DNA from: Caldinitratiruptor microaerophilus
Lineage (GTDB): Bacteria; Bacillota; Sulfobacillia; Symbiobacteriales; ZC4RG38
DNA length: 64,000 nt
Direction: 5' to 3'
NCBI RefSeq assembly: GCF_025999835.1
Contig: NZ_AP025628.1
Location: 2,356,001-2,420,000 of the forward strand
The notes under the pieces are model-generated. The model was not told the DNA's origin. It saw only the letters and a program-made list of their open reading frames with translations, and did not search any database. Positions 46,705 to 55,774 of the stretch are shown here, in pieces (within the stretch, counting starts at the first letter, position 1; each line of letters begins with the position of its first letter). The position numbers were made by a program, and so were the translations under genes.

Positions 46705-47347
46705 CGCTCACCGCCTCCCGCAGCGCCTGGATGAAGGGGGCGATGCGCTCGCCCCGGAGCCGGTACGACGCCCGGTTGGCGATCAGCCGGGCGGTCGACT
46801 CCATGACCGTGTCCAGCACCACCAGCCCGTTCTCGGCCAGGGTGCGGCCGGTCTCGGAGATGTCCACGATGAGGTCGGCCAGCCCCACCTGCGGCGCCAC
46901 TTCGACCGAACCGGCCAGGTAGATGACCTCCGCCTGGATGCCCCGGCGGCGGAAGTACTCCTCCGCCACCCGGGGGTACTTCGTGGCCACCCGCAGGTGG
47001 CCGGCGCCGTCCAGCAGCCGGGTCGGGTCGGTCCCGGCCGGGCCGGCGACCACGAACCGGCACCGCAGGTAACCCAGGTCCAGGAGCTCGTACACCTGAT
47101 GCCGGCCCTCGGCGAGCACGTCCTTGCCGACGATGCCCAGGTCGGCGGCGCCGTGCTCGACGTACGTCGGCACGTCGGAGGGGCGGGCGAGGATGAAGCG
47201 CATCCCGGCCTCCGGCAGGACCGCGACCAGGCTGCGGGACTCCGCCAGGGAGCGCGCGGAACCGATCCCGGCACGGGCCAGGAGGTCCAGGGTCGGCCCG
47301 AGCGGGCGGCCTTTCGGAACGGCCAGGGTGAGGAGAGCGGCATTCAT
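46688..47347 (-). CDS. hisG: ATP phosphoribosyltransferase, short form
   Basis: The 219-residue short HisG, the first step of histidine synthesis, which lacks the C-terminal regulatory domain and needs HisZ. LAVPKGRPLGPTLDLL, GAADLGIVGKD and the PRPP loop VDISETGRTLAENGL are present. ATG at 47347; the frame is open much further upstream through hisZ, but that is a shadow. It lies 28 bases after hisZ. Confidence 0.95.
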   Translation of the reverse strand: MNAALLTLAVPKGRPLGPTLDLLARAGIGSARSLAESRSLVAVLPEAGMRFILARPSDVPTYVEHGAADLGIVGKDVLAEGRHQVYELLDLGYLRCRFVVAGPAGTDPTRLLDGAGHLRVATKYPRVAEEYFRRRGIQAEVIYLAGSVEVAPQVGLADLIVDISETGRTLAENGLVVLDTVMESTARLIANRASYRLRGERIAPFIQALREAVSGAPAV

Positions 47348-47375
47348 CGGGATCCTTCCTTCGCATCGACCGGTG

Positions 47376-48716
47376 TCAGTGGATCGGCGTGACGCCGCCG
47401 CCCGGCCGCGGCGCCCCGCGCCGGTCCCGGTCCCCCGGTGCGGCACCGGGGCGGCCCGGGCGCGACGGTCCCGCCGCAGCCGACCCCCCCGGACCGGACG
47501 CCGGGCCGGCGGCACCCGCGGCTTCGACGCGCACGACCTCCGCGACCCCGCGCGCCCGGACGTAGGCCTCGAGCGCCTCGCCTTCCAGCCCGTCGAGCTC
47601 CACTTCCACGACCCGGCCCGCGGCCCGCAGCTCCCTCGCCCGGGCGTGGGCGAGCGCCTCGGCCCCCGGCGCCGGCACCAGCAGGATCGGGGCCTCATCC
47701 TCCGGCTCCGGCCCGCCCTGCCGCTCCAGGGCCTGCAGCACCCGGTCGAGGTCGAGGGCGAAGCCCGTCGCCGGGGTCCCGGCGCCGTCGCCGGCGAAGG
47801 CGGCCAGCAGCCGGTCGTAGCGGCCGCCGCCGAGGACGGGCGCGCCCACGCCGGGTGCGTAGGCTTCGAAGACGATTCCCGTGTAGTAGCCGAAGTGCCG
47901 GGCCAGCCCGAGGTCCAGGCAGACCTGCGCCTCCACCCCGTAGCCGGCGAGGAGCCGGAGCGTCCCGTCGATCTCCTCCAGGGCCGCCCGGACGGGATCC
48001 CCGGGCTCGCCGCCGAACCGGCCCAGCGCCTCCCGGGCGCTGCCCGTGAACGACGCCATGTCGACCAAGAGGTCGGCCCCCGCCGGGGCGGCTTCCCGGG
48101 CCAGCCGCTCGAAGGCGACCAGGTCACGGGCCGCCAGCGCCTCCTTCAGGTCGGCCGCGGCCGACCCGGGGACGCCGGCCCGGGCCAGGAGCCCCTCCAC
48201 GACGGCCACGTGCCCGACGCCGACCTTGTATCCCTGCAGGCCGGCGCGGGCCAGCGCGTCGCAGGCCAGGGCGATGATCTCGGCGTCCGCGCGCATCCCG
48301 CGCGCCCCGATGAGCTCCACGCCCGCCTGCCACACCTCGTGGAGTTCCCCGTAACGGTGACCCCGACGGCGGAACACCGGCCCCCGGTAGCTGTAGCGCA
48401 GGGGCAGGGGCTCGACCGCGGCCCGGCTGGCGGCGAGCCGCGCGATGGGGGCCGTCATGTCGGGGCGCAGCACCAGCGTCCGGCCGCGGCGGTCGAACAG
48501 CTGGTAGTAGTCCTCCCGGCGGGCTCGCGCCTCCTGGCCGGCCAGCGCCGTCTCGAGAAACTCGAAGGCCGGGGTCATCACCTCCCGGTAGCCCCAGAGC
48601 CGGAAGACCTCCAGGAGGCGGTCCTCCAGGCGCCGGAGCCGGGCGGTCTCCCGCGGCAGGCGGTCCTTGACTCCGTCCGGCACCGGGAAGCCCCCGGTGA
48701 GCGTTTCCGGCAGCAC
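47376..48716 (-). CDS. hisZ: ATP phosphoribosyltransferase regulatory subunit
   Basis: A 446-residue histidyl-tRNA-synthetase-like protein. The class II core shows motif 2 (RYSYRGPVFRRRG) and GGGRYDRLLAAF; lack of the tRNA-binding features and the adjacent short hisG make HisZ the better call than HisS. The last 45 residues are a Gly/Pro/Ala-rich tail. GTG at 48716 follows GGAAGGAGG by eight bases; longer forms would run into the T-box leader. Confidence 0.93.
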   Translation of the reverse strand: MLPETLTGGFPVPDGVKDRLPRETARLRRLEDRLLEVFRLWGYREVMTPAFEFLETALAGQEARARREDYYQLFDRRGRTLVLRPDMTAPIARLAASRAAVEPLPLRYSYRGPVFRRRGHRYGELHEVWQAGVELIGARGMRADAEIIALACDALARAGLQGYKVGVGHVAVVEGLLARAGVPGSAAADLKEALAARDLVAFERLAREAAPAGADLLVDMASFTGSAREALGRFGGEPGDPVRAALEEIDGTLRLLAGYGVEAQVCLDLGLARHFGYYTGIVFEAYAPGVGAPVLGGGRYDRLLAAFAGDGAGTPATGFALDLDRVLQALERQGGPEPEDEAPILLVPAPGAEALAHARARELRAAGRVVEVELDGLEGEALEAYVRARGVAEVVRVEAAGAAGPASGPGGSAAAGPSRPGRPGAAPGDRDRRGAPRPGGGVTPIH

Positions 48717-49048
48717 GGCCGCAGCCTCCTTCCGAATGGCTCCCAACGTAAGAAGGCACCTCGCCCCGGTGTGGGACGAGATGCCTTTTCTCGCGGTACC
48801 ACCCACATTGGTGCGCACCCGGAAGCACGCACCCACTCGGCAGGGCACGGGCCACAGGGCCGATGCCCTCCCCCTCCGCTAACGGCGGGGGTCTCCGTCC
48901 GCACCTACTCGGCACGCTGCCTTTCGAACGGCGGCTCCAGGGTGTGTTCGCCGGACCCGTCCCGCCGCCTCGCACCGGCCGGCGGCTCTCTGGAGGGCGT
49001 GGCCCGGTTACTCTTCCCCTTCATGGCCTTTGCGAACCCGATTCAGTT
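48717..49048 (-). promoter_or_regulatory. T-box riboswitch (histidine) of the his operon
   Basis: The antiterminator core TGGGTGGTACCGCG lies at 48805-48792 on the minus strand. It is followed by a terminator hairpin AAGGCATCTCG / CGAGGTGCCTT (48787-48777 with 48763-48753). In the Stem I region GAACACA (48949-48943) gives CAC, a histidine codon, as specifier (48946-48944). Uncharged tRNA-His should therefore favour read-through into hisZ. The leader is about 330 bases and accounts for the gene-free stretch before the operon. Confidence 0.9.
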
Positions 49049-49054
49049 GGCCCC

Positions 49055-49083
49055 ATTTTAGAACGGACAGCCCCGGCCGTCAA
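49055..49083 (-). promoter_or_regulatory. SigA-type promoter of the his operon
   Basis: TTGACG (49083-49078) and TAAAAT (49060-49055) on the minus strand, 17 bases apart; start expected near 49048. Its -35 box lies in the loop of the hairpin that follows the SigH-like gene. Confidence 0.78.
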
Positions 49084-49093
49084 GCGGCCGGGG
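49071..49093 (-). terminator. Terminator-like hairpin after the SigH-like gene
   Basis: CCCCGGCCG (49071-49079) pairs with CGGCCGGGG (49085-49093), nine perfect pairs around a five-base loop, about 25 bases after the stop. There is no T-run. The hairpin overlaps the his promoter -35 box. Confidence 0.6.
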
Positions 49094-49117
49094 CGACGTT
49101 GCGACCCGGGCCCAGGT

Positions 49118-49876
49118 TCAGCCCGTGCGGTGGGCGATCTCCGCCCGGCTCAGCGCCCCCAGGGGCAACTCCTGCACGACGTGGTTCCAGCGGCTGTCCG
49201 CGGCCATCGCCGTCGCCCGCGTCCAGGCCTTGCGGCGGGCACGCTGCACCGCGTTGTCCACCGCCTTCGTGCGGCGCCCCAGGGCCCGGGCGGCCGCCTT
49301 GTAGCTCCAGCCCTCGCCCAGGACGAGCCAGGCGGCCTGCCACTCGAGGTCGGTCAGGCGGCCCCGCAGGTCGCCCAGAAAGGTGTGCACGGCGGCGCGG
49401 GTCTCCTCCTCAAGCAGGCTGTTCTCCGGGTCGCCCGCGTCCGGGTCGGCCACCCGGCCGAGGCGCGGCTTCCCGGCCCCGGCCGGGAGCGTGGCCTCGG
49501 CGTCGAGCGAGGCCGTGAGGGCGTCGGTCAGGAGCCGGTGCTTGCGCCGGCCGTGGTCCCGCAGGCTGGCGGCCACCTGGCGGCGCACGCAGAAGAAGGC
49601 GAACGACAGGAAGCGGCGGCGTTCGGGCTTCCAGGTCGAGACCGCCCGGATGAGCCCCAGGCGGGCCTCCTGCATCAGGTCCTCCCGGTCACCCCCGGCC
49701 ATGAGCCAGTAGCCGCGGGTCGCGAGCTTGACCACACCCTCGAGGCGGGTCACCAGTTCGGCCAGGGCGTCCGAATCCCCGGCTCGCGCCCTCAGGGCGA
49801 GTTCTTCCACCAGCCGGACAGACTCGCTCGCAGGGGCCTCGGCAGCCGGGCGTGGCGGATCCAGTGTAGCCTGCAC
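49118..49876 (-). CDS. SigH-like RNA polymerase sigma factor
   Basis: A 252-residue sigma-70-family factor. Region 2 is visible (LATRGYWLMAGGDREDLMQEARLG and the helix with RRRFLSFAFFCVRRQ) and region 4 ends LTDLEWQAAWLVLGEGWSYK then KAVDNAVQRARRKA, close to the SigH form. SigH drives early sporulation and competence genes. About 35 residues follow the recognition helix, longer than usual, and the linker (120-165) is extended. GTG start behind GGAGGTGACG. Assignment to SigH rather than another group is moderately sure. Confidence 0.75.
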   Translation of the reverse strand: MQATLDPPRPAAEAPASESVRLVEELALRARAGDSDALAELVTRLEGVVKLATRGYWLMAGGDREDLMQEARLGLIRAVSTWKPERRRFLSFAFFCVRRQVAASLRDHGRRKHRLLTDALTASLDAEATLPAGAGKPRLGRVADPDAGDPENSLLEEETRAAVHTFLGDLRGRLTDLEWQAAWLVLGEGWSYKAAARALGRRTKAVDNAVQRARRKAWTRATAMAADSRWNHVVQELPLGALSRAEIAHRTG

Positions 49877-50062
49877 GGTGCGTCACCTCCGGCGGTCCGG
49901 CGCCGGGGGCCTGTCCAGCCCCGCAGGGACGGTCTCCGCCCCTTCATTGCAGCACGGGCTGTCCTGGGCCGGTATCCGCCGAAGTCGTCATTTTGTGCCG
50001 TTGCAAGCGTAGCCCTTAAGGTCTAGCGGAGCCGGCGCCAGAGGCCGCCGGGGGCAGGCCGG

Positions 50063-50743
50063 TCAGGAGCCGCCGCTCTTCTTCTGCGCCACCCTCTCCT
50101 TCAGCGCGGCCAGGTCCTCCTCCAGCTCGTCGTCCTCGCCGAGCCGCGCCAGGCGCTCCTCCAGGGAGTCGCGCTGGACCTGGGCCGCCGCCTGGGCCTG
50201 GGCCTCGAGGGACTCGATCTTCTCCTCCATCTTCTCGAACGTCTCGAACGCGCTCTGCGCCCGGGTGAGGCCGGCCAGCTGTTCGTGCACCTTCTTCGCG
50301 GCCTCCGCACGCTTCTTCCGGGCGATGAGGAGGTCCTTCCGTGCCTTGGCGTCCGCCACCCGGCTCTCGAGCGTCTCCAGGTTCTCCCGCAGCTGGGCGC
50401 AGACCCTGCGCTGCTCCTCCCACTGCGCCTTGGCCGCCTCGGCGTTCTGCTCCGCCGTCTTGCGCCGGCGGAGGGCCTCCCGGGCCAGGTCCTCCTCGCC
50501 CTTCTCCACGGCCAGCTCGGCCTTCTCGAGCCACTCCTGCGCCTTCTTGAGGTTCTCCTCGTAGGCGGCCTTGAGTTTCGTCTCCTCGGCGATGGCCGCA
50601 GCCAGGGCGATCTTGCCCTCGCGCACGGACTCCTCCATGTCGAGGATCATCTGCTTGAGGACCTTCTCCGGGTCCTCCGCCCGGTCGAGCAGGTCGTTGA
50701 GGTTGGCCCGGATGAGGGTCGATATCCGCTGCAGGATGCCCAC
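50063..50743 (-). CDS. pspA: PspA/IM30 family protein
   Basis: A 226-residue, almost entirely coiled-coil membrane-repair protein. ILQRISTLIRANLNDLLDRA EDPEK begins the amphipathic helix and hairpin, and KVLKQMILDMEES is the signature. Such proteins polymerise on the membrane under envelope stress. GTG at 50743 follows GGGGAG; the longer frame upstream is not used. It lies 127 bases after a small membrane-protein gene, which may be a partner. The gap 49877-50062 shows nothing but the next gene's ribosome site. Confidence 0.92.
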   Translation of the reverse strand: MGILQRISTLIRANLNDLLDRAEDPEKVLKQMILDMEESVREGKIALAAAIAEETKLKAAYEENLKKAQEWLEKAELAVEKGEEDLAREALRRRKTAEQNAEAAKAQWEEQRRVCAQLRENLETLESRVADAKARKDLLIARKKRAEAAKKVHEQLAGLTRAQSAFETFEKMEEKIESLEAQAQAAAQVQRDSLEERLARLGEDDELEEDLAALKERVAQKKSGGS

Positions 50744-50870
50744 GGCTTTCCCCACTCCCCTTCGCAGTCTCCGCCCCATAAGAGCGGTGCGGGGAGGCCA
50801 AAGGTTCGCGCCGGCGCGCGAAGGCGCCCCCGACCCAGGGAATCGGGAGCGCCGGGTACCCAGCACGGCC

Positions 50871-51272
50871 TCACGAGCGGCGTGGTGCCTGATCCTCGTT
50901 GCCGGGCAGCGGCGTCACGGGTGGGCCACCGGCGCCGGTGGCGGTACCCGCTGCCAGGTGCCCCGGGTCCGGAGCCGGGGCGGCGCTGCCCTCCGGGCGG
51001 GCGTCCGCAGCACGGGCCTCGCGGCCGGCCGGCCCGGCACCGCCGGTCACCCGGGCGTCCGTCCGCCCGGTGCCGCCCAGGCGGGGGAAGAACTCCGGGA
51101 TGAAGCTGGTGTGCCGATCTCCCTTGCCGTTCGGACCGGCGTCCCCGACCCCCGCGGCGTCCCGGCGCCCCTCGCCGCCGGGCGACCGCCTCACCACCGG
51201 CGTGCGCGAGTAGGCGTACCACAGCGCCAGGGCCGCGGCGACGATGATGACGAGCCACCAGAAGAAGGTCAC
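50871..51272 (-). CDS. Small single-pass membrane protein of unknown function
   Basis: A 133-residue protein with one N-terminal membrane helix (TFFWWLVIIVAAALALWYAY) followed by a Gly/Pro/Ala/Arg-rich, disordered tail. GTG start eight bases after GAGGGGG. I recognise no domain. Being upstream of pspA on the same strand, it may take part in the same envelope response, but this is inference from position only. Confidence 0.6.
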   Translation of the reverse strand: MTFFWWLVIIVAAALALWYAYSRTPVVRRSPGGEGRRDAAGVGDAGPNGKGDRHTSFIPEFFPRLGGTGRTDARVTGGAGPAGREARAADARPEGSAAPAPDPGHLAAGTATGAGGPPVTPLPGNEDQAPRRS

Positions 51273-51362
51273 GCGGGCAGCCCCCTCGTGGGTGAGTCCA
51301 GCCTCAGGTTGCCCACGGAGAGGGCGAATGATGCGGACGGGGCGGCGGGGCCGGCAGGGCGC

Positions 51363-52631
51363 TCAGCTCAGCGAGCGCCAGCCGATGTCCCGGCGGAAGT
51401 GCGCCCCCTCGAAGCGGATGGCGGCCACGCCGGCGTACGCGCGGTCCACGGCGGTCCGCAGGTCGGGGCCTTGCCCGACCACCCCCAGCACCCGCCCGCC
51501 GGCAGTCACGAGGCGGCCGTCCTGCCGGGCGGTCCCGGCGTGGAACACCAGGGTGCCCAGGCGCTCCGCCTCGTCGAGCCCCTCGATCGGCTTCCCCTTC
51601 TCGTACGGGCCGGGGTAGCCCGCAGACGCCATGACCACGCAGGCCGCCGCGCCGGGCCGCCAGCGCAGGCGGGCGCCCGCCAGGCCGCCGGGCTCGGTGG
51701 CGGCCAGGGCCACCTCTGCCAGGTCCATGTCGAGCATGGGGAGCGCGACCTGCGCCTCCGGGTCCCCGAAGCGGGCGTTGAACTCCAGCACCCGGGGCCC
51801 GGTGGCGGTGAGCATGAGCCCGACGAAGAGGCATCCCCGGAAGGGCTGGCCCTCCTCCCGCAGGGCGGCCAGCGTGGGAGCGATGACGCGCTCGGCGACC
51901 TCCCGGGCGACCTCGGCGGTGTAGGACCGCACGGGCGTGTACGTGCCCATGCCGCCGGTGTTGGGGCCGCTGTCGCCGTCCCCCACCCGCTTGTGGTCCT
52001 GGATGGCCGGCAGGGCGAGGAAGTTCTCGCCGTCGGTCAGGGCCAGCACGGAACACTCCTCGCCCTCGAGTCGCTCCTCCACCACCACCCGGCTCCCCGC
52101 CTCGCCGAAGGCGCGCTCGACCATGGCCCGGTGCAGGGCCGCCTCGGCCTCTTCCACCGACGTGCACACGGTCACGCCCTTGCCCAGCGCCAGCCCGTCG
52201 GCCTTGACGACCACGTCCCCACCCCGTTCCCGGACGTAGGCCCGGGCCGCCTCGAAGTCATCGAACACGGCAGCCGCGGCCGTGGGCACCCCGGCGCGGG
52301 CCATCACCGCCTTGGCGTAGCTCTTCGATGCCTCGAGGCGGGCGGCGCCCGCCGTCGGACCGAAGGCGCGGATGCCGGCCGCCTGCAGCCGGTCCACGAG
52401 CCCGAGGGCGAGCGGGTCGTCGGGGCCGACGACCACGAGGTCCACCCCGAGGTCCCGGGCCAGGCGCACCTGCCCCTCGAGGTCGGTGGCGGCGATCGGG
52501 TGGCACGTGGCCAGGGCGGCGATCCCGGCGTTGCCCGGCGCGGCGTGCACCTCCCGCACCCGAGGGCTCTGCCGCAGCTTCCACGCCAGGGCGTGCTCCC
52601 GGCCGCCCCCGCCGACGACGAGCACCTTCAT
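51363..52631 (-). CDS. purD: Phosphoribosylamine-glycine ligase
   Basis: A 422-residue ATP-grasp enzyme (GAR synthetase), the second step of purine synthesis. VLVVGGGGREHALAWKL opens the protein, and RFGDPEAQ is the conserved GARS signature (in LEFNARFGDPEAQVALP). ATG start, 29 bases after purH. Last gene of the purine operon in this window. Confidence 0.97.
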   Translation of the reverse strand: MKVLVVGGGGREHALAWKLRQSPRVREVHAAPGNAGIAALATCHPIAATDLEGQVRLARDLGVDLVVVGPDDPLALGLVDRLQAAGIRAFGPTAGAARLEASKSYAKAVMARAGVPTAAAAVFDDFEAARAYVRERGGDVVVKADGLALGKGVTVCTSVEEAEAALHRAMVERAFGEAGSRVVVEERLEGEECSVLALTDGENFLALPAIQDHKRVGDGDSGPNTGGMGTYTPVRSYTAEVAREVAERVIAPTLAALREEGQPFRGCLFVGLMLTATGPRVLEFNARFGDPEAQVALPMLDMDLAEVALAATEPGGLAGARLRWRPGAAACVVMASAGYPGPYEKGKPIEGLDEAERLGTLVFHAGTARQDGRLVTAGGRVLGVVGQGPDLRTAVDRAYAGVAAIRFEGAHFRRDIGWRSLS

Positions 52632-52660
52632 GTCCCTTCACCCCCTCCGGGCTGCGCGGA

Positions 52661-54244
52661 TCAGTGCCGGAAGTGCCGCACCCCCGTGAACACCATGGCC
52701 ACCCCGAGGGCGTTCGCCCGGTCGATCGACTCCTGGTCCCGGATGGAGCCTCCCGGCTGCACGATGGCGGCGATGCCCGCCTCGGCCGCGGCCTCGACCA
52801 CGTCCGGGAAGGGGAAGAAGGCGTCGGACGCCAGCACGGCCCCCCGGGCTGCCTGGCCGGCGCGGGAGAGGGCGAAGCGGGCGGCGTCGATCCGGTTCGT
52901 CTGGCCGGCGCCGACCCCGAGCGTGCGGCCCCCGCCGGCCACCACGATGGCGTTGGACTTCACGTGCTTGACCACTTTCCACGCGAAGAGAAGGTCCTCG
53001 AGGAGCCCTTCCGGGACGGCGTGGGTCGTGACCGTGCGCCAGGTGGCCGGATCGTCCCCGGCGGTATCCCACTCCTGCACCAGCACGCCGCCGCCCACGC
53101 GGCGGAGGTCGAAGCCGGGGAGACCCGGCCCGCCCAGCGGACCGGTGGCCAGGAGCCGCAGGTCCTTCTTGCGGGTGAGGATCGCCAGCGCCTCGTCGGT
53201 GAAGCCGGGGGCGATGACGATCTCGAGGAAGATCTTGCGGAGCTCGGCGGCCGTCTCGGCGTCGCAGTCCCGGTTCAGGGCCACGATGCCCCCGAAGATG
53301 GACACCGGATCGGCGTCGTGGGCCCGTTGGTAGGCCTCGGCAATGCGCTGCGCCACGGCCACCCCGCACGGGTTGGTGTGCTTCACGGCCACCGCCGCGG
53401 GCCGGTCGAACTCCTTCACGAGCTCCAGGGCGGCATGGGCATCTTGGATGTTGTTGTAGGACAGCTCCTTGCCGTGCAGCTGCACGGCCCCGGCGATGCC
53501 CGCGCCCGCCGGCTCCCCCTCCATCCGGTAGAAGGCGGCCTTCTGGTGGGGGTTCTCCCCGTAGCGCAGGTCCTGCGCCTTGTGCAGGACGACCGTGATC
53601 GTGGCGGGCAGCCCCGGCGCCTCACCCCCGGCCGCCGGCCGCGCGGCCGCCGGCGCGAGGGCCTCTGCGGGTCCCTCCAGCCACCGGCTGATGGCCGCGT
53701 CGTAGGCGGCGGTGTGGGCGAACGCCTCCCGCATGAGGGCGAAGCGGGTCGCCGGTGACAGATCGCCGGTCCGGCGCAGCTCGTCGAGCACCTGCGGGTA
53801 GCGCTCCGGGGAGACCACCACACCCACGTCCTGCCAGTTCTTGGCGGCCGCCCGGATCATCGTCGGGCCGCCGATGTCGATCTGCTCCACGGCCTCCTCG
53901 AAGGTCACCCCGGGGCGGGCGACCGTCTCCCGGAACGGGTAGAGGTTCACGACCACGAGGTCGATGGGGCGGATCCCGTGCTGCTCGAGCTGGGCCATGT
54001 GCTCGGGATTGCGGCGGACGGCCAGGATCCCCGCGTGGATCTGGGGCTGCAGGGTCTTCACCCGGCCCCCCAGGATCTCCGGGAACCCGGCGACCTCGGC
54101 CACCTCCCGCACAGGCACCCCCGCGCCGGCCAGGGTCCGGTGGGTACCGCCGGTGGAGAGGATCTCCCAGCCGAGGTCCGCCAGACCCCGGGCGAACTCC
54201 ACGACGCCGGTCTTGTCGTAGACGCTGATGAGTGCTCGCTTCAT
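52661..54244 (-). CDS. purH: Bifunctional AICAR formyltransferase / IMP cyclohydrolase
   Basis: A 527-residue enzyme doing the last two steps to IMP. The IMP cyclohydrolase domain (1-about 195) starts KRALISVYDKTGVVEFA with STGGT; the formyltransferase domain has KELSYNNIQDAHAA, VKHTNPCGVA and the catalytic Lys-His. ATG at 54244 is chosen because the preceding 27 codons of open frame are Arg/Pro-rich and lie before the ribosome site. Confidence 0.97.
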   Translation of the reverse strand: MKRALISVYDKTGVVEFARGLADLGWEILSTGGTHRTLAGAGVPVREVAEVAGFPEILGGRVKTLQPQIHAGILAVRRNPEHMAQLEQHGIRPIDLVVVNLYPFRETVARPGVTFEEAVEQIDIGGPTMIRAAAKNWQDVGVVVSPERYPQVLDELRRTGDLSPATRFALMREAFAHTAAYDAAISRWLEGPAEALAPAAARPAAGGEAPGLPATITVVLHKAQDLRYGENPHQKAAFYRMEGEPAGAGIAGAVQLHGKELSYNNIQDAHAALELVKEFDRPAAVAVKHTNPCGVAVAQRIAEAYQRAHDADPVSIFGGIVALNRDCDAETAAELRKIFLEIVIAPGFTDEALAILTRKKDLRLLATGPLGGPGLPGFDLRRVGGGVLVQEWDTAGDDPATWRTVTTHAVPEGLLEDLLFAWKVVKHVKSNAIVVAGGGRTLGVGAGQTNRIDAARFALSRAGQAARGAVLASDAFFPFPDVVEAAAEAGIAAIVQPGGSIRDQESIDRANALGVAMVFTGVRHFRH

Positions 54245-54330
54245 GCCTTCCGGCCTCCCTCGCCGCGCCGGCGGCGGGGCCGGCCGTTCCTCCCTTCTGC
54301 GCGTCGGATGCGGACGACGCGGCAAGTCTC

Positions 54331-54780
54331 CTACTGCGGGGGCTTCAGGCCGGCATCCCGGTTCAGCCGGTACCGGCGGCCGTCGCCGCCGAGGTACTGC
54401 AGGAGCGTGTCCCGGTAGACCGGCCAGGTCATGTAGCGCGGGATCTCGTCCACCGGGACCCAGCGGGCGTCCACGGTGAACTCGTCCGCCTCCGGCGCCC
54501 GGAGGGCACCGCCCTCCACCTGGGCGGGAAACACGAGGTACAGGAACTGGTAGTTCAGCTCCCGGTTGAAGGTCTCGAGGACGTAGGCCAGGTCACCGGG
54601 CCGCACCTGGAGCCCGGTCTCCTCCCGAACCTCCCGGACCACGGCGTCGACCGCCGCCTCGCCCGGCTCGATCCGGCCGCCGGGGAGGGACCAGAAGGTG
54701 CCGATCGCCCACCGGTTCTGGACCAGGACCACGCGGTCCCCGTCCCGGATCACGGCGGCCGCCATGAGAAACCGCTCCAC
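54331..54780 (-). CDS. Nudix hydrolase
   Basis: A 149-residue protein with an intact Nudix box at 34-57 (GGRIEPGE ... REVREETGL), so catalytically competent, unlike the nrtR product. The substrate is unknown; its place inside the purine operon suggests a nucleotide or a damaged purine. GTG start at 54780 about nine bases after GAGGAGG; ATG five codons later is possible. Confidence 0.9.
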   Translation of the reverse strand: MERFLMAAAVIRDGDRVVLVQNRWAIGTFWSLPGGRIEPGEAAVDAVVREVREETGLQVRPGDLAYVLETFNRELNYQFLYLVFPAQVEGGALRAPEADEFTVDARWVPVDEIPRYMTWPVYRDTLLQYLGGDGRRYRLNRDAGLKPPQ

Positions 54781-54796
54781 CTCGCGCTCGACCTCC

Positions 54797-55039
54797 TCAG
54801 GGCCGGAGGGCCAGCAGCACCAGCACGGTCCCCGCCGCCACGTGTAGCCACGCCACCCGCCGCTGTCCCACCAGCTCCAGGCGCCAGCCCGCCGTCAGCT
54901 GGCTCGCTCCGAGGACCAGGAGCACGCCTCGCAGCCACGGGCGCGGGTCCTGCGCCCGGGAAGCCGCCAGCAGGAGGGCCAGGCCCACCGCCGCCAGGGC
55001 GAACGTGAGGCCACGGAGCACCGCCGGGCTCGGGCGCAT
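54797..55039 (-). CDS. Small membrane protein in the purine operon
   Basis: An 80-residue hydrophobic protein with three probable helices (about 8-25, 36-52 and 61-78). ATG start seven bases after GGGAGGAGG, a strong ribosome site. No family recognised. It is sandwiched between purN and the Nudix gene with short gaps, so it is co-transcribed with the purine genes. Confidence 0.65.
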   Translation of the reverse strand: MRPSPAVLRGLTFALAAVGLALLLAASRAQDPRPWLRGVLLVLGASQLTAGWRLELVGQRRVAWLHVAAGTVLVLLALRP

Positions 55040-55069
55040 GGGATCGACCTCCTCCCGAGAGCGCCGGGT

Positions 55070-55774
55070 TCAGTCCGGCCGGGACGAACGGTCGCGGGGC
55101 GGCGGGAGGATCCGCACCCGCCGGCCCTCCAGCACAAGCCGCCCCTCCGCGTAAAGCTGCACGGCCGCCGGGTAGAGACGGTGCTCGGCCACGAGGATCC
55201 GGGCGGCCAGGGTCTCCTCCGTGTCGTCCTCGAGCACCGGCACGGCAGCCTGGAGCACGATCGGCCCCATGTCCGTTCCGGCGTCGACGAAGTGCACGGT
55301 GCACCCGGCGACCTTCGCCCCGTGGTCGAGGGCCTGGCGCTGCGCATGGAGGCCGGGGAAGGCGGGCAGGAGGGCGGGGTGGATGTTGAGGATGCGGCCC
55401 GGGTACGCGGCGAGCAGGGGTCCGCGCAGGAGCCGCATGTACCCGGCCAGGAGGACCAGCTCGACCCCCCGGACCATGAGTGCCGAGGCCACCGCGCCCT
55501 CCTGGGCCGTCCGGTCGGGATAGGCGCGGCGGTCGGCCACCACCGTCTCGACGCCGTAGCGCCGGGCCTTCCCGAGGGCCGGAGCCTCCGGGTTGTCACT
55601 CACCACCACCGCGACGTGCGCGCTGAGGCAGCCGGCCGCCACCGCGCGCAGGAGCGCCTCCATGTTGCTCCCGCGGCCGGACACCAGGATGCCGGCGGTC
55701 ACGGGCCGTGCCGCCCGGGCCCGCTCCCGCGTGAGCGGCTCGAGGGCGGCCGGGGGGAAGACGATGTCGTTCAC
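55070..55774 (-). CDS. purN: Phosphoribosylglycinamide formyltransferase
   Basis: A 234-residue GAR transformylase using 10-formyl-THF. AGILVSGRGSNMEAL near the N-terminus, and the active-site Asn-His-Asp in ILNIHPALLPAF and VHFVDAGTDMGPI. An extra 25-30 residues precede the usual N-terminus. GTG start overlaps the purM stop by four bases (GTGA). Confidence 0.96.
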   Translation of the reverse strand: MNDIVFPPAALEPLTRERARAARPVTAGILVSGRGSNMEALLRAVAAGCLSAHVAVVVSDNPEAPALGKARRYGVETVVADRRAYPDRTAQEGAVASALMVRGVELVLLAGYMRLLRGPLLAAYPGRILNIHPALLPAFPGLHAQRQALDHGAKVAGCTVHFVDAGTDMGPIVLQAAVPVLEDDTEETLAARILVAEHRLYPAAVQLYAEGRLVLEGRRVRILPPPRDRSSRPD

